Below are positions 47,498-57,757 of a stretch of 64,000 nucleotides of DNA, in pieces; the first letter of the stretch is position 1, and every line of letters begins with the position of its first letter. Below the pieces are notes generated by a model that saw only the letters and a program-made list of their open reading frames with translations, was not told where the DNA came from and did no database searches. A program made the position numbers and the translations under genes. Origin of the DNA: an uncultured Chlorobiaceae bacterium (GTDB lineage Bacteria; Bacteroidota; Chlorobiia; Chlorobiales; Chlorobiaceae); NCBI GenBank assembly GCA_903822595.1, contig CAIJPS010000002.1, positions 1 through 64,000 on the forward strand. The letters are read 5' to 3'.

Positions 47498-48196
47498 ATG
47501 CTTGATCGCCATACCATCCGGCTATGGACGCATGAGTTTCGGGAAGTAACAAATTCTCCTCCACGGTGGCTTGCACTTCTTGATGAAAAAGAGCGGATGC
47601 ATTGCAGGCTGTTCCGACAGGAAAAAGACCGTATTGCCTATGCGGCGGCACATGCCCTGCTCCGCATGGCACTCAGCCGGACTTTGGAGCTGCCGCCAGC
47701 AGCCCTGATTATCGATCATGACAGGATGGGAAAACCTTTCCTCAATATGCCTGGCTGCATGGGTATGGCTATCACACTCTCTCATACTTCAGGCATGGTT
47801 GCTGTCGCTCTCAGTCAGGCAGGGAGTATCGGTGTCGATGTCGAGGCCATTAATCGCAAAAATATTCCTCATAATAATTTATCAGCGTATGGCCTGAGCC
47901 ATGAAGAGATTGCAATGCTTGCATCGCTCTCTTTTCATGAACGCTGTGAAGCATTTATCGATTTTTGGACAGCACGCGAAGCTGTGGCAAAAGCTGACGG
48001 ACGGGGTCTTTCACTTCCGTTCTCTGACATAAGGATTGATCTCTCAATGAACAAAGCCACTATTCATGAGAACGGGCCATCGCCCTCCTCTCACTGGACG
48101 CTGTGGCGTGAACAACCCTCCTCTCTTTACCGACTGGCACTGGCCTGGCCGCAGGGAAAAGGAGCATTCACAAGAATGAACGAACAACTTATTTGA
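47498..48196 (+). CDS. Sfp-type 4'-phosphopantetheinyl transferase
   Basis: Converts apo carrier (T) domains to the holo form by adding the CoA phosphopantetheine arm; all ten T domains of this locus need it. The signature motifs are SIGVDVEAI (Mg-binding acids) and FWTAREAVAKADGRGL, where the family usually has W-x-x-K-E-A; here Lys is Arg. IDHDRMGKPFL and LSHTSGMVAVAL are also Sfp-like. The frame is open far upstream inside the previous gene, but AAAGGA lies 6 bp before the ATG at 47498, which gives 232 residues, the usual size. An ATG at 47492 overlapping the TE gene stop is the alternative. Confidence 0.9.
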   Translation: MLDRHTIRLWTHEFREVTNSPPRWLALLDEKERMHCRLFRQEKDRIAYAAAHALLRMALSRTLELPPAALIIDHDRMGKPFLNMPGCMGMAITLSHTSGMVAVALSQAGSIGVDVEAINRKNIPHNNLSAYGLSHEEIAMLASLSFHERCEAFIDFWTAREAVAKADGRGLSLPFSDIRIDLSMNKATIHENGPSPSSHWTLWREQPSSLYRLALAWPQGKGAFTRMNEQLI

Positions 48197-48217
48197 ACGT
48201 GCATACGCATACCTACC

Positions 48218-51200
48218 ATGACTACTGAATCGCACGAATTCTGGCGCACACTCCTTGCTGAGCTTCCCTCACTACGGTTCTCTGCAGATAGTCCATACCT
48301 GTCATCAAGCGCCTGCACTAACGAACCTATCGTCATTGAGCATCTTTTTGACAGCGTTCAAACCCGTCGTCTCAGCGCGTTTGCTGAAACACATGGCATC
48401 ACGTTCAGTTCGCTGCTTCTGGCGGTACATATGAAGGTATTGTCAATGCAGATTCCTGGTCGGCGATTCGTGACCGGTATAAAGGTAAACGCAGCCGAGG
48501 ATGAAAACCCGCTGCCTCTGGTTTTTGATGCGGCAAGCCAGCATGAAAGCTGGAGTGATCTTGCACGCCATATCTCTCTTCTCGAAGAGTCGAGTCGTCA
48601 ACATAGCGAGGATATGACCCTTGATGAACTGGAAGCTCTTTGCACTCGATCCCCACTCTTTGACACCCTTTTTTCTTTTAATCAGAGCCTCCCGGACAAG
48701 CCTGCAGAAAACCTTCAACGTGATCTTGAAGCCAGAATTCATGCATTGTGGCAAGCACTTCTGCCCGGCGCTGAGTTCAGTGTTGATGACGGATTTTTTG
48801 ATGCAGGGGGCAATTCACTGCTGCTTGTTCGTCTGCATGAAAAGCTTGAATCCCATTGGCCCGGAGTCTTCAGTGTTGCCCGCCTTTTTTCAGTTACGAC
48901 AATTGCCGCTCAGGCCCGCTGTATTCAGGAAAAAAACGAAAAGAAAGATCGTAATCTTACCCACACGACAAAGGATCGAGTAACAAAAACACCCGGCCAT
49001 ATTGCAATTGTTGGCATTGGAGTCTCTCTTCCAGGAGCAACAACACTGGAAGCATGCTGGCATGATGTCGCAAATGGTATTGATAAAGTCAGCTCGATAC
49101 CTGAGGATCGATTCAAGGAGAGCGTCACCATGCTCAATGCCCTCGAAAGAACGATCCCGGAACAGTTTCAGGAAGCCGCCTGGCTTGAGCAGATTTTCAA
49201 TTTTGATCCTGAACGTTTTCGCCTCTCACCTGCGGATGCCGCCCTTGTTCACCCCGAGCAGAGGCTTTTTCTTGAAACTGCGCTGATGGCCCTTGAAGAT
49301 GCCGGTTATGGAGGCAAGTCGCTGGACAATGAAAAGATCGGAACCTTTGTCGCAACAAGTCAAGGTGCGGTCTGGACCGATTATGCTTTGAGGGTACTAC
49401 CCGAGCGGGCCGAACAGCTCTTTATCAACAATGTACCCTCCAATGTCGCTACCCGTCTCTCTTTTCTGCATAACTGGCGCGGACCGGCAACCCTTGTCGA
49501 TACGGCATGTTCATCAGCACTGACCGCAGTACATCTGGCCTGTCAGGCACTCATCAGCGGCGAATGCACTGCCGCACTGGCCGGAGGCGCCAGATTAATG
49601 CTGATACCGCACTCATCGGCAGCACGCTTCACCATCGAATCATCAACTGCCAGAACCCATGCGTTTGACGAAAGTGCTGACGGCACCGGTTCAGGAGAGG
49701 GATCAGTTGTCTTTTTACTGAAAACCCTTGAACAGGCAAAATCAGATGGCGATGCAGTGCATGCACTGATTCTGGGAACGGCAATCAACCAGGACGGAGC
49801 TTCAACCGGAATGGCTGCTCCAAATCCGGCAGCACAGTCAGAGGTAATTACCGCAGCGGCGGTCAAAGCCGGCGTGCCGCTTGCATCCATCTCCTATATT
49901 GAGGCACACGGCACAGGTACCCATCTCGGTGATCCTGTCGAAATTGAGGGTATCAACCTTGCTTTTTCCAGGCAGAGCAGTGAAACCGGTTTTGCCCTTA
50001 TCGGTTCAGGAAAAGGTAACTATGGCCATCTTGACTCCTGTGCAGGTGCTCTTGGACTGCTTCGCGCAGTATTATGCCTGAAAAACGACCAGGCGCCACC
50101 ACAGCCATTTTTCTGCTGCGCGAACCCCCGGATCAATTTTTCCAACTCTCCGGTACGGGTTAGCAGTGAGCTGCTTTCGCTGCCTGATCGTGGCAACGCG
50201 CGCCGCGCCGGAGTCAGCTCTTTCGGACTAAGCGGAATAAATGTCCATGCCATTATTGAGGCTCCGCCACCAGTTACTCACATCCCGGCGACCATGTATT
50301 CCGGATGGACTGTGATCGGCCTCTCAGCCGCAACCAGGGAGTTGCTCCTTAACTCGGCAGCTTCGCTTCTGTCACTGATCCATCTGAGACCTGATTATCC
50401 GCTTGCAAATATTGCCTATACCCTCAATACTGGCCGTGATACACTATCGGAACGATTTGTTGTCTGGGTGCAAAACCGGGAGGAGCTGCTCACTGCACTT
50501 GACTCTTTTCTCAAGGGAGAAAAACTCCAGAGAGCAATAACGGGTTCCGCAGGACGCCGTCAGAGGCAGCAATCAAAACCCCCTGTTTCAGCTCTTGCTT
50601 CTGATGAGCCATCAGCACGCCTTGCTGCCGAATCCTGGGCTGAGGGTGCCGAGCTTGTGTGGCCTCAGGAGCAGCAGGTCAGCCGTCTTCACCTTTCTCC
50701 CTCCCCCCTGCAAAGGATCAGGTGCCATCCTGATCCTCACAGAGAGAGTGCCGTACACCCCATAAAACCAATACCTCTCCAGGTACCGATTGATACTCCT
50801 GATGGGATACGTTATCCTCTCGATGTTCACGATCCTGCTTTCTGGCCTGTCAGCGAACACAGACTCGGAGGAGTTCCGACCCTTGTCGGGATGGGGCTGT
50901 TACCTCTTCTTGCCGATACACTTGACGCAAGCAGTGGGAAATTCCTGCCATTTGCCATCAAGGAGATCTCCTGGCTGCGTCCTCTTCAGACCCCCTCGAT
51001 CAAGGCGGGAAGCGTCAGCCTGCTCATCACTGACCCTGAAGCAAAAGAGCAGCATGCAATACTTGGAGGAAAAACAGTTGACGGAACCTGGAAAAATTTT
51101 GCCGAGGCAACCTTGTGCAAACTTCCGTCCGTACCGCCTCCGGCGCTCAAAGCTGAAGAGTTACAAGAGAGAAGAGGCAAACTTATTCCAACCAGTGTTC

Positions 51201-54200
51201 GCCTGAGTGAAGCAACTGGAGAAGTCAACGTCAGCAACAGATGGAACTGCCTGATTGCAAAAGGAGATAACGGCAATGAACTCACCGCTCACCTTGAGCT
51301 GCCCGATAACGGTTTTGAAAGCAGAAATTTGCAGAACCTTCATCCCGGAGTTCTCGACACCGCCGTAAGCATTGTTCTGGATCGTGCCGGGCTCATACCT
51401 GCAAGTTGCGCCGAAGTGTTTCTCTGGCTGCCACTGCCGAAAAAGGTGTTTGTCTCCGCCGTTCGGAACCCCATGGCGGATGGAGGAGTTACCGCCGACG
51501 TGAATCTCTATGATATGGAGAGCGGTGCGCTCTGTATCTCATTTAAAATGATGCGTTTTATAGTTTCGGCAAAGAACACGGAGATACAAAAAAATCCGAT
51601 AAAGGTGACCGTCGTACCCTCATTTCCTGTATGGGTCGCTGATCAGACAGCAAGCAGGAGTCTCTCTCCTCTTCCTGCGCTTGTTGTCATTGGTGAGGGT
51701 GATTTTTTCCGAAGAGTAACCGATCACCCGATAGTCAAAAAAAGTCTTGTTGCATCATGCAATTCAACAGCACTCACTGATACCGTAACAAGGGCTATAG
51801 CTGACGGCATTGTACAACACGTTCTCTTTCTGCCAGCACCGGGCGAGGATGCCGGAATCCGCACCCTCGTCACTCTTCGCTCTCTTATAAAGAACATGCA
51901 TCAACCCCTGCAGCTTCTGGCGGCAGGGTCCGGGGCCTATTTAATGACAACCAAATCCGACTCTTTCATGACAGGCCCCTACACGGCACTTGTAGCAGGG
52001 CTTGTTAACGTCGCAGCATGTGACGAGGCGATGCTTTCGACCAGATATCTGGAACTGGAAAAAGAGGCGCCGATTGAGGCTCTACTTCAGGAAATCGAAT
52101 CAGGCAACAACCATACGCAATCACCGGTATTGATCGATCAATCCGGCAGACGCTTTAAGCGCAGCTTCGCTCCCCTTTCCGATTTTCCTGCACCGGCAGC
52201 AACACTCTGGCCGGGCTCTGGCTGTTGTGTCATCAGCGGCGGTACCGGCGGACTTGCACTGCTGCTCGCCGAGGAGCTTGCTTCCGGAGGCAGAGTGTCG
52301 CTTGCACTGCTCTCCCGCCACCCTCTCGAACAGAGTAACGACAGTGACTCACAAAGACGTCTTGAACGACTGGAGGCGCTCAGCAGGAAAGGCATTACGT
52401 TCCGCCACTGGTGCGTCGACGTCACTGACCTTGAAAAACTCTCCGCTGTACTCAACGATGTACGCAATGTACTTGGCCCAATCACGGCAGTGGTTCACCA
52501 TGCCGGTCTCGGTGAGAGTCGTATTCTCATTAACGAAACCCCGGAATCGTTTACAGCGTCAACCGCAGCCAAGGTGAAGGGTGCACACAATCTTGATCTG
52601 CTCACTCGCAACGACCCAATCGCAGCGTTTATTCTTGCAGGTTCGTTGAGCGCACTTGAGTATCGTGCCGGAACAGGTGCCTATGCAGCAGCAAATCTCT
52701 TTCTTGATGCCTTTGCCCTCTGGCGACTCAGTGAGGGGCGACCGGCACAGTGCATAGAGTGGTGTCAGATCGGAGAAATGGGAATGGCATCCAGAATCCT
52801 CGACGGTAAATTGGACGAGTACAGTCTGACCCCCAAAGAGGTTGTTCTCAATTGGCGAACAGCACTTGCCTCAGGAGCACCTCAGGTTGCCCTGCTCTAC
52901 GACGAAAAAACTGATAAGAAAACAGAGGCCGTAGCTTCAACTTCAGAACAATCCAAAACACTGGAAAAGGCTTTGGCAGAGATTTGGGCAGAGATACTCG
53001 GCTATGAAAGCATTGAATTCGATGACGACTTCTATGCTCTCGGAGGGGATTCAATGTCAGGAATCGATATTATTGATCGCATCATCAAAGATCTCGGTCA
53101 TCCGGTTACCTTCACCGATCTCGTTGAGTCCGGCACAGTCACGATGCTGGCTGAACGGCTGCGCCGCCAGGCTCAGACTGCAAACAGTGCGGCAAACTCG
53201 CGCAACATCCAGCTCCCCACAACCGCTCCGGAAAAGAGTCGCTATCCCCTGAGCTGGGAACAAATGGCACTTATTCAAGCCCAGATGGCGGCAGAAAAGA
53301 GCATCGCATATAACTTGCCGAACATACTCTCGCTGCCACCCGACTGCAACGCAGATCGGCTTGAATCGGCCCTTAACGCCCTTATGGCGCATCACGAAAT
53401 CCTCCGCACCCGTTTTCATTTCAATGGCATCGAACCAGAAATGGAGATACTCTCCGAAGTGCGGATACAACTGAAACGCATTTGCCCGATAAATGGAATA
53501 ACTTCTGATTTCTGTCGCAACTGGGTTCATCCCTTTGACCTTGAAACGGCTCCCCCGGTACGCTTCGAACTGGTCGAGAAACCTGACGGCACACCGCAAG
53601 CCCTCCTTTTCGATATCCATCACACTCTTGCCGACGGTCTCAGCCTTGAATTGCTCACAAGCGATCTTGGTAACCTCTATGCAGGAAAAAACCTGCCCCC
53701 ACTCGCCTTGCAGCTCAAGGATTACGCATGGTGGAGTCGCAAGGGGGCGGGAATCGAAGCTGTGGAAAGAGCAAAACTCTATTGGCTGGATCGTTTTTCT
53801 TTACCTCTGCCGGTACTTGATCTGCCTTCTGATCGTCCTCGGCCGGCATTTCATAAGTGGCAGTGCGGCAGCGTTGCCTTCAGTCTGCCAGAGAAGAGTG
53901 TAGAGGCCTTGCGCCGATATGCTGCAACACACAGCACCACACCCTTTACCGTCGTACTCTCTGCCTGGGCAGCACTGCTGGCCCGATATTGCCGTAATGA
54001 GGATCTGGTTATTTCCGTTCCGGTAGATGCAAGGGAGAGTCTCGGCGCAACAGGAGTACCTGGCATGATGGTATCACTTCTTCCATTGCGATTTTCCTTC
54101 CACGATAACGAGTCGGTAGAGAGTTTCATCCGAGGCGTCCATACTGACCTTGCAGATGCGATGCGCCATCGTGCATGCCCGCTCGGAATGCTTCTTGAAG

Positions 54201-57200
54201 CGCTTGCCCCACCGGCAGCACCTGAACGAACGCTGCTCTCTGAGGTGACCCTTTCATACATGAACTATGCTGAAAGTAAAGGGGGAGATCGTGACGATAA
54301 AGAGGCGTTCCGTCTTACGGGTATCGAACGCGGCGACGGAAAGAACGATATCTCCATCTTTATGCGAGATCTCCCCGATCAGATAAGCGTCGTCTGTGAA
54401 TACTATTCCGCCATGTATGATCAAGAGCGCATTGAACGCATGGGAGAACACTTCTCCGTTCTGCTTGATGCACTGCTGGAATCGCATACCGACACGAAAC
54501 TCTCCATGCTTCCTTTGCTCACAGTGGAAGAAGAGAGCTGGCTTGAAGGGGCTGGAAACGCCATGGATTATCAAGTGCAGAGAAGGGGTAATCTCTTTGC
54601 TCATTTCGCTGCAACAGTACAACAACAGAATAACTCCATTGCCGTCTGCGATAACAGGGAGCGACTCAGCTACAGCGATTTATTGTACCGTGCTGGCGGC
54701 ATTGCAGAGTACCTCTCTGAGACCGGTGTTTGCGAAGGTGATATTGTCGCCCTGCACATCGAACGAAGTTGTACCGCCGTAGCCACAATTCTTGGAATCA
54801 ATGCCGTCGGTGCCTGTTATCTGCCTCTTGATCCATCGTATCCACCGCTCCGTATTGCATTGATACTTGCTGATGCACAATGCCGGGTAGTGATTGCTGA
54901 CGCAGCCGGTCGCAAGGCATTGGCTGAAGCTGCCTTGATGGAGCAAAATGAAGCCGGAACAAAGGCTGACGGCGATGTACCGATTCAATATGTGACAATT
55001 GATGCAGAAAAGATGGCTCTGCTCTGCACTCCCCCCCCCGCAACGAACCGTGGGGATGACCTGCTTGCATACCTTATGTACACCTCCGGCTCCACAGGTA
55101 TACCTAAAGGGGTAAGGATCTTCGAACACTCGATCATCCACCTCGTCATTTATGACAACTATATAACATTCAAGCCAACAGACCGCATACTTCAGGTTGC
55201 ATCTTTTGCGTTTGATCTTTCAACCTATGACCTCTGGGGCGCGCTTCTCAACGGAAGCCAGCTCTTCATTTCTGATCGTAACGACATTCTTGATCCGATG
55301 GCTCTCGCAGAAAATCTGAAGCGACTGAACATCAGCGTCATCGCAATGCCTACCGGCCTCTTTCACCGGCAGGCAGAAGTAATGCCTGAAAGTTTTTCCA
55401 CCCTCAGGGCGGTCATTGCCGGCGGAGAGGCCATGAGTACGGAGCTTATGCGCAGAGTCATGAAAGCCTCTCCTGAAACCGCATTTTTCAATGGTTACGG
55501 CCCAACTGAAAACACAACATTTACAACTGTCCATAAAGTCTGTCATCAGGATCTGAAAAAAGAGAGTTTGCCCGTCGGCCGTCCAATCCCTCAAACCATA
55601 GTGCGAGTGCTCGACCAGAACGATAAAAAAGTCCCGATCGGTATATGGGGTGACATTGTTACAGGCGGTGAAGGGATTGCAGATGGCTATCTGAACCGTC
55701 CGGAGCTGACGGTTGAGAGATTTTTTTATGGAGAGGACGGTATCTATTATTATCGGACAGGTGACCTTGGACGATGGAGACGGGATGGTATTCTTGAATT
55801 CGGAGGACGCAAGGATGGTCAAATCAAACTAAGAGGCTTCCGTATCGAACCGGGTGAAATTGAGGAGGCACTTTTACAACACCCTTCAGTAGCCGGAGCT
55901 GCGGTTCTCTTTCGACGGGAAACAGGTGAGCTCATTGCCTGTTTACTGACCAGGAATGAAGCACTTGAGGCTACCGAACTTCGTTCCTGGCTTATGCATC
56001 GCATTCCATCCTATATGGTGCCTGCCCGCTTCATCAGACTCACTCACCTGCCAGTCAATTCCAATGGCAAACTTGACCGCATCCAGCTCAATCTGGACGC
56101 GAATAACGGAGAGATCATATCCGACAGTAATGCCACGTCCGGAGGATTGCCTTCAGGCGAAACCGAAAAGATGGTCGCTGAGGTTTTTTCCGAAATCTTC
56201 CAGCATCCTGTAGAAAATCGCAACGTGAGTTTTCTTGACCTTGGCGGTCACAGCCTCATCATCATCAAGGCCATCAACCGTATCGCCCAGCGTTCAGGCA
56301 TCCGGCTCACCATAAACAACTTTTTTGCCACTCCCACCGTCGCCGGGCTTGCCTCATGCATTGAGACTGGCAAACACCATGATGCTGGAGAGCTCAGGAT
56401 TCCCCGCGCTCCGGAAACCGCATTTCCTTTTGCCAGCCACGCTGAAGAGCGGCTCTATCTGGTAAACAGTCTTGATGCGACTTCCGCTGCCTACAACATG
56501 ACCTTCTTTTTCCGTGCAGGAACCGATTTTAATGCCGATACGCTTCATGAGGCACTTCTGGCGCTTGTTGAGCGTCATGAATCTCTTCGTACCGGATTCG
56601 AAGAACGAGATGGCATAATTGTTCGTCAAATCGAACCTGTCGAGGCGATCACCATCGGATGGAGTGAAGATGATCTGAGCAGGTATGCCAACCCGTCAGT
56701 CGAAGCGCTCCGGTTAACGGAAAAGGAGGTTTCGCAACCCTTCAATCTCAATAAACCTCCGCTGCTGCGCGTCAGAGTGATACGCATTTCAAAAGAGCAG
56801 ACACTCATTCTCATCATAACGCACCACATCGTTAATGACGGCTGGTCATCACGTGTTTTTTTACGTGAATTGCAGCAGTCGTATTCCGCTGCAGCAAAAG
56901 GAAGCAGGGCCAAATTCCCCCCGTTGCCTATCACAGTTCGCGATTATGCGCTTTGGCAGCGAACCCGAGACTGGTCAGAGACAGCAAGCTGGTGGAAAAA
57001 CACCCTGGAGGGTGCTCCTGGACGGATTGAACTTCCCTGTGATCGACCTCTGCCTGATGTCCCTACGAACAAGGGTGCCATCTTAAAAAAAGAGCTGCCA
57101 CAGGAGACCGCCGAGGCGCTTAAGCAGATTGCTCTCCACAACGGCGTGAGCATGGCTGCGCTGGGGCTGGCCCTTTTTTCCGCCCTTCTCTTTCGCCTGA

Positions 57201-57757
57201 CCCGCCAGAACGAACTGGTCATCGGCATGGGTGTTGCAGGACGCGACAGCGCTGAACTGGAAGGTCTGATCGGTTTTTTTGTCAATGTTTTGCCCATCCG
57301 CATCAAACTGGATCAGGAGAGTGAGTTTGACAGCCTTCTGAACGTTGTTCACAAGACGCTTATGGAAGCCCTCGAGCATCGTGATTATCCCTTCGACTGC
57401 CTGATACGGGATCTGGCGCCAAAACGTACCGGAAACCGGCAGCCTCTTATCAATGTGGTCTTTGAGTACCAGCGGTTTGAACCGGTCAACACGGCACTCA
57501 TTTTTCCTCCGGCTCCGGATATCAGTGTATCTTTTGCCCGTTCACTGGAAGAAGTAATTTATTCAAAAACCGCCAAGCACGACTTGCTCCTCTTTTATGT
57601 TGACCAAGAAAAACATACCGCGCTGATGATCGAATACGATACCGATATTTTCGATACGCTGACCATCGAACGATGGCTATCCTATTTCATTCAATTAGCC
57701 CACCATCTCTGCATCGAAAATTCAGCAGCGGCTGGTTCCGGGAGTGAAAAGCCATGA
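48218..57757 (+). CDS. Hybrid NRPS-PKS: partial C, T, KS-DH-KR, T, C-A-T-C, no acyltransferase (3179 aa)
   Basis: Residues 1-160 are a fragment of a condensation domain: the later lobe only, without HHxxxDG, ending near PLFDTLFSFNQ. T follows (Ser200) with no A domain. KS about 260-690: Cys431 (DTACSSA), His564 (EAHGTGT), His604 (NYGHLDS), all intact. DH about 835-1120: H881 (EHRLGGVP) and D1047 (HPGVLDTAV). KR about 1330-1550: GGTGGLALLLAEEL and Tyr1489. T Ser1612. C HHTLADG at 1801. A Asp2333, by-eye code DLYAIGGTFK (no match known). T Ser2679. A complete terminal C, HHIVNDG at 2869. No AT lies between KS and DH, so malonyl must come from a trans-acting AT. KR plus DH predicts a two-carbon unit with a double bond. 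The stop overlaps the next NRPS start (ATGA). Confidence 0.92.
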   Translation: MTTESHEFWRTLLAELPSLRFSADSPYLSSSACTNEPIVIEHLFDSVQTRRLSAFAETHGITFSSLLLAVHMKVLSMQIPGRRFVTGIKVNAAEDENPLPLVFDAASQHESWSDLARHISLLEESSRQHSEDMTLDELEALCTRSPLFDTLFSFNQSLPDKPAENLQRDLEARIHALWQALLPGAEFSVDDGFFDAGGNSLLLVRLHEKLESHWPGVFSVARLFSVTTIAAQARCIQEKNEKKDRNLTHTTKDRVTKTPGHIAIVGIGVSLPGATTLEACWHDVANGIDKVSSIPEDRFKESVTMLNALERTIPEQFQEAAWLEQIFNFDPERFRLSPADAALVHPEQRLFLETALMALEDAGYGGKSLDNEKIGTFVATSQGAVWTDYALRVLPERAEQLFINNVPSNVATRLSFLHNWRGPATLVDTACSSALTAVHLACQALISGECTAALAGGARLMLIPHSSAARFTIESSTARTHAFDESADGTGSGEGSVVFLLKTLEQAKSDGDAVHALILGTAINQDGASTGMAAPNPAAQSEVITAAAVKAGVPLASISYIEAHGTGTHLGDPVEIEGINLAFSRQSSETGFALIGSGKGNYGHLDSCAGALGLLRAVLCLKNDQAPPQPFFCCANPRINFSNSPVRVSSELLSLPDRGNARRAGVSSFGLSGINVHAIIEAPPPVTHIPATMYSGWTVIGLSAATRELLLNSAASLLSLIHLRPDYPLANIAYTLNTGRDTLSERFVVWVQNREELLTALDSFLKGEKLQRAITGSAGRRQRQQSKPPVSALASDEPSARLAAESWAEGAELVWPQEQQVSRLHLSPSPLQRIRCHPDPHRESAVHPIKPIPLQVPIDTPDGIRYPLDVHDPAFWPVSEHRLGGVPTLVGMGLLPLLADTLDASSGKFLPFAIKEISWLRPLQTPSIKAGSVSLLITDPEAKEQHAILGGKTVDGTWKNFAEATLCKLPSVPPPALKAEELQERRGKLIPTSVRLSEATGEVNVSNRWNCLIAKGDNGNELTAHLELPDNGFESRNLQNLHPGVLDTAVSIVLDRAGLIPASCAEVFLWLPLPKKVFVSAVRNPMADGGVTADVNLYDMESGALCISFKMMRFIVSAKNTEIQKNPIKVTVVPSFPVWVADQTASRSLSPLPALVVIGEGDFFRRVTDHPIVKKSLVASCNSTALTDTVTRAIADGIVQHVLFLPAPGEDAGIRTLVTLRSLIKNMHQPLQLLAAGSGAYLMTTKSDSFMTGPYTALVAGLVNVAACDEAMLSTRYLELEKEAPIEALLQEIESGNNHTQSPVLIDQSGRRFKRSFAPLSDFPAPAATLWPGSGCCVISGGTGGLALLLAEELASGGRVSLALLSRHPLEQSNDSDSQRRLERLEALSRKGITFRHWCVDVTDLEKLSAVLNDVRNVLGPITAVVHHAGLGESRILINETPESFTASTAAKVKGAHNLDLLTRNDPIAAFILAGSLSALEYRAGTGAYAAANLFLDAFALWRLSEGRPAQCIEWCQIGEMGMASRILDGKLDEYSLTPKEVVLNWRTALASGAPQVALLYDEKTDKKTEAVASTSEQSKTLEKALAEIWAEILGYESIEFDDDFYALGGDSMSGIDIIDRIIKDLGHPVTFTDLVESGTVTMLAERLRRQAQTANSAANSRNIQLPTTAPEKSRYPLSWEQMALIQAQMAAEKSIAYNLPNILSLPPDCNADRLESALNALMAHHEILRTRFHFNGIEPEMEILSEVRIQLKRICPINGITSDFCRNWVHPFDLETAPPVRFELVEKPDGTPQALLFDIHHTLADGLSLELLTSDLGNLYAGKNLPPLALQLKDYAWWSRKGAGIEAVERAKLYWLDRFSLPLPVLDLPSDRPRPAFHKWQCGSVAFSLPEKSVEALRRYAATHSTTPFTVVLSAWAALLARYCRNEDLVISVPVDARESLGATGVPGMMVSLLPLRFSFHDNESVESFIRGVHTDLADAMRHRACPLGMLLEALAPPAAPERTLLSEVTLSYMNYAESKGGDRDDKEAFRLTGIERGDGKNDISIFMRDLPDQISVVCEYYSAMYDQERIERMGEHFSVLLDALLESHTDTKLSMLPLLTVEEESWLEGAGNAMDYQVQRRGNLFAHFAATVQQQNNSIAVCDNRERLSYSDLLYRAGGIAEYLSETGVCEGDIVALHIERSCTAVATILGINAVGACYLPLDPSYPPLRIALILADAQCRVVIADAAGRKALAEAALMEQNEAGTKADGDVPIQYVTIDAEKMALLCTPPPATNRGDDLLAYLMYTSGSTGIPKGVRIFEHSIIHLVIYDNYITFKPTDRILQVASFAFDLSTYDLWGALLNGSQLFISDRNDILDPMALAENLKRLNISVIAMPTGLFHRQAEVMPESFSTLRAVIAGGEAMSTELMRRVMKASPETAFFNGYGPTENTTFTTVHKVCHQDLKKESLPVGRPIPQTIVRVLDQNDKKVPIGIWGDIVTGGEGIADGYLNRPELTVERFFYGEDGIYYYRTGDLGRWRRDGILEFGGRKDGQIKLRGFRIEPGEIEEALLQHPSVAGAAVLFRRETGELIACLLTRNEALEATELRSWLMHRIPSYMVPARFIRLTHLPVNSNGKLDRIQLNLDANNGEIISDSNATSGGLPSGETEKMVAEVFSEIFQHPVENRNVSFLDLGGHSLIIIKAINRIAQRSGIRLTINNFFATPTVAGLASCIETGKHHDAGELRIPRAPETAFPFASHAEERLYLVNSLDATSAAYNMTFFFRAGTDFNADTLHEALLALVERHESLRTGFEERDGIIVRQIEPVEAITIGWSEDDLSRYANPSVEALRLTEKEVSQPFNLNKPPLLRVRVIRISKEQTLILIITHHIVNDGWSSRVFLRELQQSYSAAAKGSRAKFPPLPITVRDYALWQRTRDWSETASWWKNTLEGAPGRIELPCDRPLPDVPTNKGAILKKELPQETAEALKQIALHNGVSMAALGLALFSALLFRLTRQNELVIGMGVAGRDSAELEGLIGFFVNVLPIRIKLDQESEFDSLLNVVHKTLMEALEHRDYPFDCLIRDLAPKRTGNRQPLINVVFEYQRFEPVNTALIFPPAPDISVSFARSLEEVIYSKTAKHDLLLFYVDQEKHTALMIEYDTDIFDTLTIERWLSYFIQLAHHLCIENSAAAGSGSEKP

